Of a DNA stretch of 43,500 nucleotides, positions 1 to 8,784 are shown in pieces (position 1 is the stretch's first letter; every line of letters begins with the position of its first letter). Location: contig CP101033.1 of NCBI GenBank assembly GCA_041319085.1, forward strand, positions 3,984,001 to 4,027,500. The letters are read 5' to 3'. This DNA comes from Aeromonas veronii. GTDB taxonomy: Bacteria; Pseudomonadota; Gammaproteobacteria; Enterobacterales; Aeromonadaceae. The notes under the pieces were generated by a model. The model ran no database searches and was not told the origin of the DNA. It saw nothing but the letters and a program-made list of their open reading frames with translations. The translations under genes and the position numbers were made by a program.

Positions 1-1518
1 ACCCCACAGGGTCTGGTGCAGACGCAGGGTGATATCGGCATCTTCCGCCGCATAGGGAGCGGCCTGCTCCAGCTCGATCTGGTTGAAGGTGAGCTGTTTC
101 ACCCCTTTGCCCGCTATATCTTCAAAGGAGGTGGTCTCGACCCCGAGGTAACGCTTGGCCAGCGAATCCATGTCGTGACGACTGGCGGTGGAGTTGAGCA
201 CATAGGATTCGAGCATGGTGTCGTAGGCGATACCCTGCAGGTCGATGTCATGGTTGAGCAGCACATTGCGATCGTACTTGAGATTCTGCCCCACCTTGAG
301 ACGGGTCGGATCTTCCAGCAGCGGCTTGAGCTTGCCCAACACCACGGCCTCGCTCAGCTGTACTGGTGCCCCGAGATAGTCGTGGCCAAACGGCACATAA
401 GCAGCCTTGCCCGGTTCAACCGCGAAGGAGACGCCGACGATCCGCGCCTCCATATAGTCGAGACTGGTGGTTTCGGTATCGAAGGCAAACAGCGGGGCCG
501 CTTTCAACTGTTCCAGCCAGCCGTCAAACTCGGCTTCGTCCAGAATGCAGCGGTAGTCGGTTTCGATGGCGGCAACCGGAGCGGCGCTCTCATCGCCAGC
601 GTCGTCCGGTCCGGCGCTCTCGCTGCCCTCTTCACCACCGGATTCCAGCTCCTTGATCAGGTTGCGCAGCTCGTATTCGCGATAGACCGCCAGCAGGGAC
701 TCCTTGTCGACCGGCTTGAGCTGCAGTTGCTCCAGACTCTGTTCCAGTTCGACATCGGTCTTGATGGTCGCCAGTCGATAGGAGAGACGAACTTGCTCTT
801 CCTGCTCGCGGAACTTGTCGGCGAACGCCTTGGAGCCACGAAAGCCAAGCGCGGCCACCTTGTCGAGGTTGGCGGCAATCTCGTCGATGCTGCCAATCCC
901 CTGCAGCAGGGCCAGTGCGGTCTTCTCGCCGACACCGGTCATGCCGGGAATGTTATCGACCTTGTCACCCATCAGGGCCAGATAGTCGATGATGAGATCG
1001 GGCGGCACGCCAAACTTCTCGATCACCCCTTCCCGATCGGTCTTCACATCTTTCATGGTGTCGATCAGGGTGACATGGTCGGAGACCAGCTGCGCCATAT
1101 CCTTGTCACCGGTGCTGATCAGCACCGGCAGCTGCTTCTCGGTGGCCTGGCGAGCCAAGGTGCCGATCACATCATCCGCCTCGACGCCTTCGACCATCAA
1201 AAAGGGGAAGCCCATCGCCTTGATCATCTGATGGATGGGGGCGACCTGGCTGCGCAGATCGTCCGGCATGCTGGCACGGGTCGCCTTGTACTCGGGATAG
1301 ATGTCATCGCGGAAGGTCTTGCCCTTGGCATCAAACACCACGGCCACATGACAGTCAGGATATTGCTTGCGCAGGCTGCGCATCATGTTGGCCATGACAC
1401 GGACGGCGCCGCTCGGCAAACCGGTCGAGGTGCGCAGATCAGCCTGCTGGGAGGCGAAGAAGGCGCGGTAAAGATAAGAGGAGCCGTCGACCAGAATAAG
1501 GGGGTTGCTAGGGGCCAT
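1..1518 (-). CDS. polA: DNA polymerase I, C-terminal part cut off by window edge
   Basis: DNA polymerase I removes RNA primers, fills gaps and does repair synthesis. The first 506 residues are present. The protein opens with LILVDGSSYLYRAFFA, the start of the 5'-3' exonuclease domain (about residues 1-290). The 3'-5' proofreading domain follows and keeps its metal-binding FDTET motif and the late EDADITLRLH motif, so proofreading looks intact. The polymerase domain lies beyond base 1. The ATG at 1518 is preceded by a CAGGA ribosome site. The gene is divergent from elbB and carries a DnaA box in its promoter region. Identity is certain; only the missing end is unknown. Confidence 0.97.
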   Translation of the reverse strand, partial: MAPSNPLILVDGSSYLYRAFFASQQADLRTSTGLPSGAVRVMANMMRSLRKQYPDCHVAVVFDAKGKTFRDDIYPEYKATRASMPDDLRSQVAPIHQMIKAMGFPFLMVEGVEADDVIGTLARQATEKQLPVLISTGDKDMAQLVSDHVTLIDTMKDVKTDREGVIEKFGVPPDLIIDYLALMGDKVDNIPGMTGVGEKTALALLQGIGSIDEIAANLDKVAALGFRGSKAFADKFREQEEQVRLSYRLATIKTDVELEQSLEQLQLKPVDKESLLAVYREYELRNLIKELESGGEEGSESAGPDDAGDESAAPVAAIETDYRCILDEAEFDGWLEQLKAAPLFAFDTETTSLDYMEARIVGVSFAVEPGKAAYVPFGHDYLGAPVQLSEAVVLGKLKPLLEDPTRLKVGQNLKYDRNVLLNHDIDLQGIAYDTMLESYVLNSTASRHDMDSLAKRYLGVETTSFEDIAGKGVKQLTFNQIELEQAAPYAAEDADITLRLHQTLWG

Positions 1519-1614
1519 GAAATCGTCCTGCCAGAGATAAACAGCCGCTAGGATGCCACAGGGCCCCCCTCACACCAAGGGGCGCAGCAACAGCGCACAT
1601 AGCCTTATAAAGAG

Positions 1615-1643
1615 ACTAAAACTGTGGATAACTCTGTGTTCAA
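1615..1643 (-). promoter_or_regulatory. Probable polA promoter containing a DnaA box
   Basis: On the minus strand a -35 hexamer TTGAAC (1638-1643) is separated by 17 bp from a weak -10 TTTAGT (1615-1620). The spacer contains a perfect TTATCCACA DnaA box at 1623-1631. A one-mismatch DnaA-like site (TGTGCACAA on the plus strand) lies near 1679-1687. The hexamers are inferred from spacing; the DnaA box is a direct match. Confidence 0.5.
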
Positions 1644-1918
1644 AAATGGGGCGCATCAAGACGCACAGTGGCAAAGCTGTGCACAAGAATATAAAAAACC
1701 ATTAAAAACAATATCTTGAGATCGAAGAAAACGATCGCGAGACAGTTAGAATGATCTCGATCAATGTGGAAAAAGATTTAAGGGAGTAGGTACGGCAGGA
1801 TCCAAAACGAAACAATCCTAGCACAGCAAGATGACTTGACCAGCAGATGGCGAGCGATAACCATACAAAAGTACAACAATCCATCTTGGCTCACATTTTC
1901 AACAACGAGGAGTTTGCC

Positions 1919-2569
1919 ATGAAAAAAGTGGCCGTGATTTTGAGTGGCTGCGGTGTCTTTGACGGAGCTGAAATCCACGAAGCCGTCATCAGCCTGCTGG
2001 CGCTGGCCCGTCAGGGGGCTGCCGTCCAGTGCTTCGCCCCGAACGTGGCGCAGCTCCATGTGATCAACCACCTGACCGGTGAAGTGAGCGAGGGAGAGAG
2101 CCGCAATGTGCTGGTCGAAGCGGCCCGCATCTGCCGTGGCCAGATCAAGGATGTGGCCGAGCTGGATGCGGCCGATTACGATGCGCTGCTGGTACCCGGC
2201 GGCTTTGGCGCAGCCAAGAACCTGTGCGACTTCGCCATCCGTGGCGCCGAGTGCCAGATCCAGCCCGATGTACTGAAAGCGTGCCAGAGCTTTGCCACTG
2301 CCAACAAACCGGCCGCTTATATCTGCATCGCGCCCGCCATGATCCCGCTGATCTATGGCGCCGGGACGCTGGCGACCATCGGCCATGACGAGGGCACCGC
2401 CAACGCCATTGAGGCGATGGGCGGCAGCCATCTCAACTGCCCGGTCAACGAGTTCGTGGTGGATCAGGAGCGCAAGGTGATCTCCACCCCCGCCTACATG
2501 CTGGCCAACAATATTGTCGAGGCGGCGGGCGGCATCGATAAAACGGTCAAACAGCTGCTGGCACTGTAG
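1919..2569 (+). CDS. elbB: ElbB, isoprenoid biosynthesis-associated DJ-1/PfpI family protein
   Basis: A 216-residue member of the DJ-1/PfpI superfamily (ElbB, also called sigma cross-reacting protein 27A). Some members have glyoxalase activity; the cellular role is poorly defined. The protein starts MKKVAVILSGCGVFDGAEIHE. LLVPGGFGAAKNL is the class I glutamine-amidotransferase-like core and YICIAPAM holds the nucleophile-elbow Cys. Length matches the family. An in-frame ATG exists 24 codons upstream, but the ATG at 1919 has GAGGAG seven to eight bases before it and begins where homologues do. The gene is alone on the plus strand, divergent from polA and convergent with zapB. Confidence 0.93.
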   Translation: MKKVAVILSGCGVFDGAEIHEAVISLLALARQGAAVQCFAPNVAQLHVINHLTGEVSEGESRNVLVEAARICRGQIKDVAELDAADYDALLVPGGFGAAKNLCDFAIRGAECQIQPDVLKACQSFATANKPAAYICIAPAMIPLIYGAGTLATIGHDEGTANAIEAMGGSHLNCPVNEFVVDQERKVISTPAYMLANNIVEAAGGIDKTVKQLLAL

Positions 2570-2590
2570 TCCCCAGCCCGCCAAAAACAG

Positions 2591-2618
2591 ACGGGCCGCT
2601 CATGGAGCGGCCCGTTTT
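2591..2618. terminator. Bidirectional terminator between elbB and zapB
   Basis: An 11-bp perfect stem (ACGGGCCGCTC, 2591-2601, pairing with 2605-2615) closes a 3-nt ATG loop. TTTT follows on the plus strand, and an A run at 2583-2587 gives the U tract for the minus strand. It can serve both convergent genes. Confidence 0.85.
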
Positions 2619-2641
2619 CCATTCTGCCTGAAGGCGATGAA

Positions 2642-2851
2642 TTAGATGGTTTCACCCATCTGATCCATTTTGCCCAACAGGGCACGCAGACGCTCCTGCC
2701 ATGCAACGTGCTCGTTGCGCAGCTGATGGTTCTCGTCTTGCAGCTTGGTATTCTGCTCTTTCAGCTCGTCCAACTCCATCTTCAGCAGGGAGATGTTGTC
2801 GACAGCGGATTGTACTTTGGATTCGAGTTGCTCAAGGACTTCTAGTGACAT
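2642..2851 (-). CDS. zapB: Cell division protein ZapB
   Basis: ZapB is a small coiled-coil protein that joins the Z-ring through ZapA and links it to MatP. The 69 residues begin [20 protein letters not shown] and end with the conserved [15 protein letters not shown] block. Leucine/hydrophobic heptads run through almost the whole length, as expected for an all-coiled-coil dimer. It is about 12 residues shorter than the E. coli protein, mainly in the middle. A second ATG two codons upstream (start at 2857, MHMSLEV) is an equally possible start; the E. coli protein is annotated from the equivalent earlier Met. An AGG lies seven bases before the chosen ATG. Confidence 0.92.
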   Translation of the reverse strand: MSLEVLEQLESKVQSAVDNISLLKMELDELKEQNTKLQDENHQLRNEHVAWQERLRALLGKMDQMGETI

Positions 2852-2895
2852 ATGCATACCTGTTTGTTCAATTGCGATGCCCCACAGAGGGCGAT

Positions 2896-3072
2896 TCAAG
2901 CGCGTGAAGCCAGCATACCCCGAGCGCATCGGCACAAACAAGCCAGTGCACTGTAAAATGCGCCTTCCATAGCGGTATTGTCTAAATATGCGTCTATTTC
3001 TCTCGCATCCTGCGCCCGAGCCACGACAACAGACTGAACCACGCGTAAAAGACCCAGCCAACAGAGCTTCAT
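2896..3072 (-). CDS. Possible 58-aa small protein, unknown
   Basis: A 58-codon frame starting [20 protein letters not shown] and ending [11 protein letters not shown] do not recognise it. Its best support is translational: AGGAGG sits exactly six bases before the ATG. It lies 25 bp downstream of the unknown membrane-protein gene and 44 bp upstream of zapB, all on the same strand. The N-terminal third is hydrophobic/amphipathic and there are four Cys, two in CLCRC. Codon use is less G/C-ending than in neighbours, so it may be young or decaying. The same bases probably also hold the zapB promoter (TTGTTT-18-TATGCT on the minus strand is a candidate). Confidence 0.4.
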   Translation of the reverse strand: MKLCWLGLLRVVQSVVVARAQDAREIDAYLDNTAMEGAFYSALACLCRCARGMLASRA

Positions 3073-3097
3073 TGGCGTCCTCCTGACAGCGCCGCCG

Positions 3098-4378
3098 CTA
3101 TCCATGCAAGGCGATATAAGCCCCCAGCAACAGACTGGCGACAACATACATCAGCAGGCCGTAGAGCAGATTCCAGCGCAGGATCAGCCCGGCACTGAGG
3201 TTGTAGCGGGAGGCCAGCGCCAGATTGGATCCGGAGAGCGGACTGGTGCCGGTGGCAAGCCCCCATCCCAGCAGGAAGCACATGCCGAGCAGGCTGGGAT
3301 CCGGCGCCAGCGGCCAGAGCAGTGGCGCCAACCCGGAGATACTGATGAGCGGATGCACCCCGACGATGGCCACCAGCAGGATAATCAGCAGAGTGAGGGA
3401 CGCCTCAAGCCAGCCAAAGTGGTTGAACAGCGGCAGGCCGTGACCGGCACCGAGATCGATGACCGACAATGCACTGTTGATGCCTGCCGCCAGCAAACCG
3501 GCCCCCAGAAACAGCACCAGCTGACCGCCGATAGCGGGGAAGCGCTCCACCACCTGCCGCTTGAGGGCCGCCTTGCGCCCGACCCTCGGCATAAAGAGCA
3601 GCGCCAGCAGTGGGGCCACCAGCGCGATCACCGCCAGAATACCGAGCTGGGGCCAGATCTGCTTGATGAGGAGTACCAGCAGCGCCAGGGTGACCGGCAA
3701 CCCCAGCGTCTGCAGCCGCAGCGGATAACCGGCAAAGTCGGCCACCCCGAGCCGCTCCACCTGCCAGGCGGTCAACCCCATCGCCAACAGCGCAGCGAGG
3801 ACTCCGAACGGCAGAATATGGGAGAGCTGCAGGCCCGGCGCATAGGTCAGTGCCACCGCCATGGCGACAAAGAAGGGTGACCAGAAGGCGGCGGCACAAA
3901 AGATCCGGCTCAGCACCATCACCTGACGCCGCTCCAGCGTGCCATTGCGCTCCAGCCGATCTCCGATGATAAACAACACCGAGAGATTGATGACGGAACC
4001 CAGCAGATTGAGGCTGGCCATGGTGCTCCACAACCCCTTGCGCCCGGTCCAGGAGGTGGTGCCGGTCAGCAGACCGGAGGTGGCGAGGTTGAGGGTGCTC
4101 ACCGCTGCAAACATGGTGAGCATATTGATATTGGGCAGCAGCCAGTCACCGGCGCTGAGGGTCGCCCCCCGCCACCAGGAGAAGATCAGCAGCAACAGAG
4201 CCGAGCCATAAAGGGCCAGCGCCTGCCGCTTGGCGGCCCCCACCAGCCAGGGCCAGGTGAGCAGTGACGCCCCCCAGGCCGCGATAGCTGCTGGCCAGGG
4301 GGAGAGTCCCAGATAGAGATGAAGCAGGTTGAGCAGCCACATCCCCAGGATCAGATAACCCGACCAACGTTTAGCCAT
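3098..4378 (-). CDS. Polytopic inner-membrane protein, possible ion transporter, function unknown
   Basis: A 426-residue protein made almost entirely of hydrophobic segments; I count about 11-12 membrane helices. Polar breaks include RLERNGTLERRQ near residue 140 and a basic loop GRKAALKRQ near residue 275. Near the C-terminus is a conserved-looking re-entrant-type stretch, GWGLATGTSPLSGSNLALA. Size, helix count and the GTSPLSG loop recall ion-transporter-superfamily (ArsB/NhaD/DASS-like) permeases, but I cannot name a substrate. The ATG at 4378 has GGAGG upstream. It follows cysE by 20 bp on the same strand and is probably cotranscribed with it. Confidence 0.7.
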   Translation of the reverse strand: MAKRWSGYLILGMWLLNLLHLYLGLSPWPAAIAAWGASLLTWPWLVGAAKRQALALYGSALLLLIFSWWRGATLSAGDWLLPNINMLTMFAAVSTLNLATSGLLTGTTSWTGRKGLWSTMASLNLLGSVINLSVLFIIGDRLERNGTLERRQVMVLSRIFCAAAFWSPFFVAMAVALTYAPGLQLSHILPFGVLAALLAMGLTAWQVERLGVADFAGYPLRLQTLGLPVTLALLVLLIKQIWPQLGILAVIALVAPLLALLFMPRVGRKAALKRQVVERFPAIGGQLVLFLGAGLLAAGINSALSVIDLGAGHGLPLFNHFGWLEASLTLLIILLVAIVGVHPLISISGLAPLLWPLAPDPSLLGMCFLLGWGLATGTSPLSGSNLALASRYNLSAGLILRWNLLYGLLMYVVASLLLGAYIALHG

Positions 4379-4398
4379 CGACGCCTCCGGTCAGGAGA

Positions 4399-5178
4399 TC
4401 AGAGACACTGATCCATATCCAGTGAAGGCTTGTCGCACTCCGGACGACCGACGATCTTGGCGGGCACGCCAGCGACCGTGGTATGAGGCGGTACCGGGTT
4501 GATCACCACGCTGCCCGCGCCGATTTTGGCACCCACGCCCACTTCGATATTGCCGAGCACCTTGGCGCCCGCCCCTATCATCACCCCTTCGCGGATCTTG
4601 GGATGGCGATCGCCGCTCTCCTTGCCGGTACCACCGAGGGTCACGCTCTGCAGGATCGAGACATCATCTTCAATTACCGCCGTCTCGCCCACCACTATGC
4701 CGGTGGCGTGGTCAAACATGATCCCCTTGCCGATTCGGGCTGCCGGGTGCACATCCACCCCGAACACCACCGAGATCTGGTTTTGCAGATAGAGGGCCAG
4801 CGAGCGGCGGCCCTGACGCCACAACCAGTTGGCGACCCGATAACCCTGCAGGGCATGGAAACCCTTGAGGTAGAGCAGCGGGGTGGAGAAGAGATCGACC
4901 GCAGGATCGCGCTCCTGCACGGCGCAGATGTCGGCCGCCACCACCGCCAGCAGCTCGGGCTCACTGCGCAGCGCCAGCTCGATCACCTCGCGCAGGGCGA
5001 TGGCCGGCATGGTGGCGCTGTCGAGCTTGTTAGCCAGCTGGAAGCTGAGGGCCGATCGCAGATTCTTGTGATTGAGAATGGTGGAGTGGAAGAAGCTGGC
5101 CAGCATCGGCTCCTGGGCCGCCATGCACTGTGCTTCTTGCTGAATTTTGTGCCAGGTTTTGGCAACCAGTTCATCCAT
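4399..5178 (-). CDS. cysE: Serine O-acetyltransferase
   Basis: CysE transfers acetyl from acetyl-CoA to L-serine, the committed step of cysteine synthesis. The 259-residue protein has the family's helical N-terminal domain (about 1-140) followed by a left-handed beta-helix of hexapeptide repeats. GVDVHPAARIGKGIMFDHAT carries the catalytic His region and VSILQSVTLGGTG the acyl-acceptor loop. The acidic/hydrophobic tail ending DMDQCL resembles the C-terminal peptide that docks in CysK. Fits the usual 270-residue length. It lies 8 bp downstream of fieF and 20 bp upstream of the unknown permease, suggesting one transcription unit. Confidence 0.96.
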   Translation of the reverse strand: MDELVAKTWHKIQQEAQCMAAQEPMLASFFHSTILNHKNLRSALSFQLANKLDSATMPAIALREVIELALRSEPELLAVVAADICAVQERDPAVDLFSTPLLYLKGFHALQGYRVANWLWRQGRRSLALYLQNQISVVFGVDVHPAARIGKGIMFDHATGIVVGETAVIEDDVSILQSVTLGGTGKESGDRHPKIREGVMIGAGAKVLGNIEVGVGAKIGAGSVVINPVPPHTTVAGVPAKIVGRPECDKPSLDMDQCL

Positions 5179-5186
5179 GTTGCAGC

Positions 5187-6098
5187 CTACTGTTGTTCTG
5201 GGTGAGGGCTCTGTTGTTCTTTTGTCAGCACCGAGATGGGGTCCATGTGGATGATGACATCCATCCGCTCGAATGCCTGGCGTACCGCCAGTTCGGCTTC
5301 ATCGGCGATCTGATGGGCCTTGACCAGGGGGATCTGATCATCCAGTTCAAGATGCAACTGTACGAATCGGGTCGGCCCGGATTGACGGGTGCGCAGGTCA
5401 TGTACACCGTGTACACCTTCTACAGCACAGCAGAGCGCCATTATTCTCGCTTGTTCTTCGGCTGGCAACTGACGATCGAGCAGGGCCTGCACCGACTCGT
5501 AGCCGATGTGTCCCGCCCCCCACAACAGGAACAACCCGATCAAGATGGCAAACAGGCCATCGGCCCAGTACCACCCCTGTCCCGCCAGCACCAGCGCCAG
5601 CAAGACGCCGGCATTGAGCAGCAGATCGGAGCGGTAGTGCAACATGTCGGCCTTGATGGCCACACTGTTGGTCTTGCGAATGACAACGCTCTGGAAGCTG
5701 ACCAGCAGCAGGGTCAGCACGATGGATCCGCCGCTGACCCAGAGACCCGCTTCCAGCCGCAGGATAGGCGCCTGATTGAGCAGGGATGAGAGACCGTGCA
5801 TCACCAGCAGCAACGCGGAGCCGGAGATAAAGGCTGACTGAATGAGGCCCGCCAGCGACTCTGCCTTGCCGTGACCGAAACGGTGTTCGTCATCGGCGGG
5901 GGCCAGCGCATAGCGAATGGCCAGCAGGTTGATGATGGAGGCACTCACATCCATGAAAGAGTCGGTGAGCGACGCCAGCAGGGTCGATGAGTCGGTCATC
6001 AGCCAGGCGATCAGTTTGCCGATGATCAGCAGGGTGGCGGTGGTGACCGCCGCCAGGCTGGCGAAGGTCACCCAACGGGAATATTGTTGATGGCTCAA
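5187..6098 (-). CDS. fieF: Cation-efflux pump of the CDF family, FieF type
   Basis: FieF exports divalent metals (Zn2+, Fe2+, Cd2+) in exchange for protons across the inner membrane. The 303-residue protein has six predicted membrane helices and a cytoplasmic C-terminal domain. Metal-site residues are visible: D46 and D50 in SLTDSFMD and H154 and D158 in ADMLHYRSD; GHGKAESLA and LLDRQLP are family motifs. The C-terminal domain has DLRTRQSGPTRF and DVIIHMDP. Initiation is at TTG (6098): no ATG or GTG fits the conserved N-terminus, and AGAGGAAAG lies upstream. The gene is divergent from cpxR; unlike in E. coli, no cpxP lies between them. Confidence 0.94.
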   Translation of the reverse strand: MSHQQYSRWVTFASLAAVTTATLLIIGKLIAWLMTDSSTLLASLTDSFMDVSASIINLLAIRYALAPADDEHRFGHGKAESLAGLIQSAFISGSALLLVMHGLSSLLNQAPILRLEAGLWVSGGSIVLTLLLVSFQSVVIRKTNSVAIKADMLHYRSDLLLNAGVLLALVLAGQGWYWADGLFAILIGLFLLWGAGHIGYESVQALLDRQLPAEEQARIMALCCAVEGVHGVHDLRTRQSGPTRFVQLHLELDDQIPLVKAHQIADEAELAVRQAFERMDVIIHMDPISVLTKEQQSPHPEQQ

Positions 6099-6128
6099 AA
6101 CCGGCTTTCCTCTGGCGGTTAAAAATCT

Positions 6129-6134
6129 ATTATA
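6129..6134 (-). promoter_or_regulatory. Likely -10 element for fieF
   Basis: A perfect TATAAT reads toward fieF, 31 bases from its TTG start. No good -35 is found at 16-18 bp; the match there is poor, so an activator may be needed. I saw no convincing GTAAA-N5-GTAAA CpxR site in the 86-bp fieF/cpxR gap. Confidence 0.45.
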
Positions 6135-6184
6135 CCCTGACCCCAGCGTCAGTTTGGCGCGAAAAATCAGCGGAATGACTTCAG

Positions 6185-6880
6185 ATGCACAAAATACTCC
6201 TGGTCGACGATGATCTCGAGCTCACCCAGTTGCTCACCGAAATTCTGACCCTGGAAGGCTTTCAGGTCACCGTCGCCGAAGATGGCGAAGAGGGATTGCA
6301 ACGGCTGGCCGAACAGCGCTTCAACATGGTGCTGCTGGACGTGATGATGCCCAAGCTCAACGGCTTTGCCATGCTGACCAAGCTGCGCAAGACCCACGAT
6401 ACCCCGGTGCTGATGCTGACCGCCCGCGGTGACAGCCAGGATCGGGTCAACGGTCTGGAGGCGGGTGCCGATGACTATCTGGCCAAGCCGTTCGACGATC
6501 GGGAGCTGCTGGCCCGGGTGCGCGCCATCCTGCGCCGAACCCAGAGCGCCCCGCCCCAGCGCGGCAACTCCTCCGACGAAGTGCACTTCATGGATATCGT
6601 GCTGCAACCCGGCCTGCAGCAAGCCCGCTGCGGCGAACAGCTGCTGGAGCTGACCGCCACCGAATTCGGCCTGCTGGAGTGCCTGCTGCGCAATCCCGGC
6701 CAAATTGTCAGCAAGAGCCACCTCTCCGAGCAGGTGCTGGGCAAGAAACTGGAGCCCTTCGATCGCGCCATCGACATGCACCTGAGCAACCTGCGCAAGA
6801 AGTTGCCGGAGCGCATCGATGGCCAACCCCGCTTCAAAACCGTACGGGGGCGCGGTTACCTGTGGCTAGAACAAGAGTAA
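6185..6880 (+). CDS. cpxR: Envelope-stress response regulator CpxR
   Basis: CpxR is the DNA-binding partner of the CpxA kinase and answers misfolded envelope proteins. The 231 residues begin MHKILLVDDDLELTQLL, with the acidic pair and phospho-acceptor D52 (LLDVMMPKLNG) and the later LAKPFDDRELLARV lysine motif. An OmpR/PhoB winged-helix domain follows (about residues 130-230) with LTATEFGLLECLL and the terminal RGRGYLWL wing. Length equals the E. coli protein. cpxA overlaps its 3' end by 19 bases, giving a tightly coupled operon. Confidence 0.97.
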   Translation: MHKILLVDDDLELTQLLTEILTLEGFQVTVAEDGEEGLQRLAEQRFNMVLLDVMMPKLNGFAMLTKLRKTHDTPVLMLTARGDSQDRVNGLEAGADDYLAKPFDDRELLARVRAILRRTQSAPPQRGNSSDEVHFMDIVLQPGLQQARCGEQLLELTATEFGLLECLLRNPGQIVSKSHLSEQVLGKKLEPFDRAIDMHLSNLRKKLPERIDGQPRFKTVRGRGYLWLEQE

Positions 6881-8232
6881 AACGCGCCGGCTCCCTCAAC
6901 GGGATCTCGACCCACATCTTCCTCTGGTTCTGGTTCATGCTGCTGGTGATGCTGGCCGCCGTGATCAGTCTGCCCACTCTGGATCCCCGCAACCAGATCC
7001 CGCTGCCGACCCACGAAGTGGCGCGGATGCAGAACAACGTGCAGGCCCTGCTTAACGCCGCCGAGCCGGATCAGGATTTCGATCTGGCCAAGGCGATGGA
7101 CAAGATCGCCATGCTGCCGGTGGACAACGTCTACCTGCGCGACGAGAGGGGCCAGATCCAGTCCACCACCCATCCGCGCAAGTTTGTGGTTCGCTTTATG
7201 GTGGACGCCGACGACCCGGCCAAACCCATGCTGGGCAACGAGGATCGCAAGGCGATCGCTGGCCCCTTCCTGATGGAGCACCACGGCCATCGCTACCACG
7301 TCTATTTCGGCCTCAATGCCGAGAATCCCTATCTGTTCCTGTTCATTCAGGTGCTGGATCACCCAATCCGCATTCTGGGCATCTCGATGCTGGTCAGCAC
7401 CCCGCTCTGCCTGCTGCTCGCCTGGCGGCTGACCCGCCCCATCCTGCAGTTGCAGAAGTCGGTCTCCCAGCTGGCGGCCGGCAATCTGGAGGTGCAGATC
7501 CCCAACCTGGGACGGGGCGACGAGATCGGCCAGCTGGCGGATAACGTCAGCCGCATGGTGGAGACGCTCAAGAGCATGATCCAGAAGCAGAAACAGCTGC
7601 TCTCCGACATCTCTCATGAGCTGCGCAGCCCCCTCACCCGGATGCAGCTGGCGCAGGCGCTGATCCGCCGCAAACAGGGTGACAGCGCCGAGCTGGCGCG
7701 GATCGAATCGGAGATCGGGCGGCTGGACAAGCTGATCGGCGACCTGCTGGATCTGTCGCGGGTGCAGCAGCATGTGGAGGCGCCGGTGATGCACCCGCTG
7801 GCCGAGCTGTTGGAGCCCATCCTCGAAGATGCCATGTTCGAAGCGAACCAGAGCGGCAAACAGCTCAGACTGCCGCCGCTGCCCGCCGAATCGATCCAGA
7901 TGTGGCCCGAGCTGCTGGCCCGGGCGGTGGAGAATCCCCTGCGCAACGCTCTCAAGTATGCTCGCGAGTTCATCAAGGTGGACTGGTATCGGGAGGGGCA
8001 GGAGTGGGTGATGACCATTCGGGATGACGGCCCCGGGGTGCCTGACGAGCAGCAGGCGCTGCTGTTCCAGCCCTTCTTCCGGGTCGATGACGCCCGCAAC
8101 GCCAAAACCGGCGGCACCGGGCTGGGGCTGGCCATCGCCTCGGAGGCGATCCAGCGCCACGGCGGCACCATTGCGGCCAGCAACAATCACCCGACCGGGC
8201 TGACCATCACCATCCGCTTGCCCATCGCCTGA
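6862..8232 (+). CDS. cpxA: Envelope-stress sensor histidine kinase CpxA
   Basis: CpxA phosphorylates CpxR. Membrane helices lie at about residues 19-38 and 158-188 and flank a roughly 120-residue periplasmic sensor domain, which diverges from E. coli. A HAMP segment follows, then the phospho-acceptor box [15 protein letters not shown] with H252. The ATP domain shows N ([11 protein letters not shown]), G1 (DDGPGVP), F (PFFRVDDAR) and G2 (GGTGLGLAI) boxes. No ATG is available near the conserved N-terminus; a GTG at 6862 inside cpxR is the only sensible start and gives 456 residues with a G-rich stretch 12 bases upstream. Confidence 0.95.
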   Translation: MARTRVKRAGSLNGISTHIFLWFWFMLLVMLAAVISLPTLDPRNQIPLPTHEVARMQNNVQALLNAAEPDQDFDLAKAMDKIAMLPVDNVYLRDERGQIQSTTHPRKFVVRFMVDADDPAKPMLGNEDRKAIAGPFLMEHHGHRYHVYFGLNAENPYLFLFIQVLDHPIRILGISMLVSTPLCLLLAWRLTRPILQLQKSVSQLAAGNLEVQIPNLGRGDEIGQLADNVSRMVETLKSMIQKQKQLLSDISHELRSPLTRMQLAQALIRRKQGDSAELARIESEIGRLDKLIGDLLDLSRVQQHVEAPVMHPLAELLEPILEDAMFEANQSGKQLRLPPLPAESIQMWPELLARAVENPLRNALKYAREFIKVDWYREGQEWVMTIRDDGPGVPDEQQALLFQPFFRVDDARNAKTGGTGLGLAIASEAIQRHGGTIAASNNHPTGLTITIRLPIA

Positions 8233-8306
8233 TCCTTTTCATCCGGACGGGCGCTGGGTATGCTGGCGCCCCTTCTTGGCTTTACATCTCTTTGCAGGAG
8301 CTCGTC

Positions 8307-8771
8307 ATGCTCGATATCGTCCTCTACCAGCCGGAAATTCCGCCCAACACCGGCAATATCATCCGGCTTTGCGCCAATACCGGTTACCGGCTCCATCTGA
8401 TTGAGCCGCTGGGATTTGAGTGGGATGACAAGCGGGTAAAGCGGGCGGGACTCGACTATCACGAGTTTGCCGAGGTGAAGCGCTGGCCGAGCTATGAGGC
8501 TTTTCTGGCCGCCGTGGCACCCAAGCGGGTGTTCGCCTGTACCACCAAGGGCCGCACCGCGCACTCGGCAGCTCAATATGCTCTTGGCGACGCCCTGCTG
8601 TTTGGCCCGGAGAGTCGCGGCCTGCCCAGCGAGATCATCGAGAGCCTGCCGTTCGAGCAGCGGCTGCGCATCCCTATGGTGCCCCAGAGCCGCAGCATGA
8701 ACCTCTCCAACGCGGTGTCTGTGTTCGTCTACGAGAGCTGGCGCCAGCTCGGCTACAACGGCGCCATGTAA
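8307..8771 (+). CDS. trmL: tRNA (cytidine/uridine-34-2'-O)-methyltransferase TrmL
   Basis: TrmL methylates the wobble ribose of certain leucine tRNAs. The 154 residues form a single SPOUT (trefoil-knot) domain: [20 protein letters not shown] at the start, then FGPESRGLP and [19 protein letters not shown], which make the SAM-binding knot. A GCAGGAG ribosome site lies seven bases before the ATG at 8307; the in-frame non-ATG start 15 bases upstream would put that site inside the gene. It lies 74 bp after cpxA and converges with the dinF gene, leaving 13 bp between stops. Confidence 0.95.
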   Translation: MLDIVLYQPEIPPNTGNIIRLCANTGYRLHLIEPLGFEWDDKRVKRAGLDYHEFAEVKRWPSYEAFLAAVAPKRVFACTTKGRTAHSAAQYALGDALLFGPESRGLPSEIIESLPFEQRLRIPMVPQSRSMNLSNAVSVFVYESWRQLGYNGAM

Positions 8772-8784
8772 GCGTCATCGCGGT

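Noticed and set aside
16..1551. 511-codon plus-strand frame antisense to polA
   Set aside because: Frame shadow of a GC-rich gene; the minus strand encodes clear DNA polymerase I motifs and the antisense protein has no recognisable domain or ribosome site.
8248..8280. GGGCGC...GCGCCC hairpin between cpxA and trmL
   Set aside because: Short 6-bp stem, 11-base loop and poor T tract; not convincing as a terminator.
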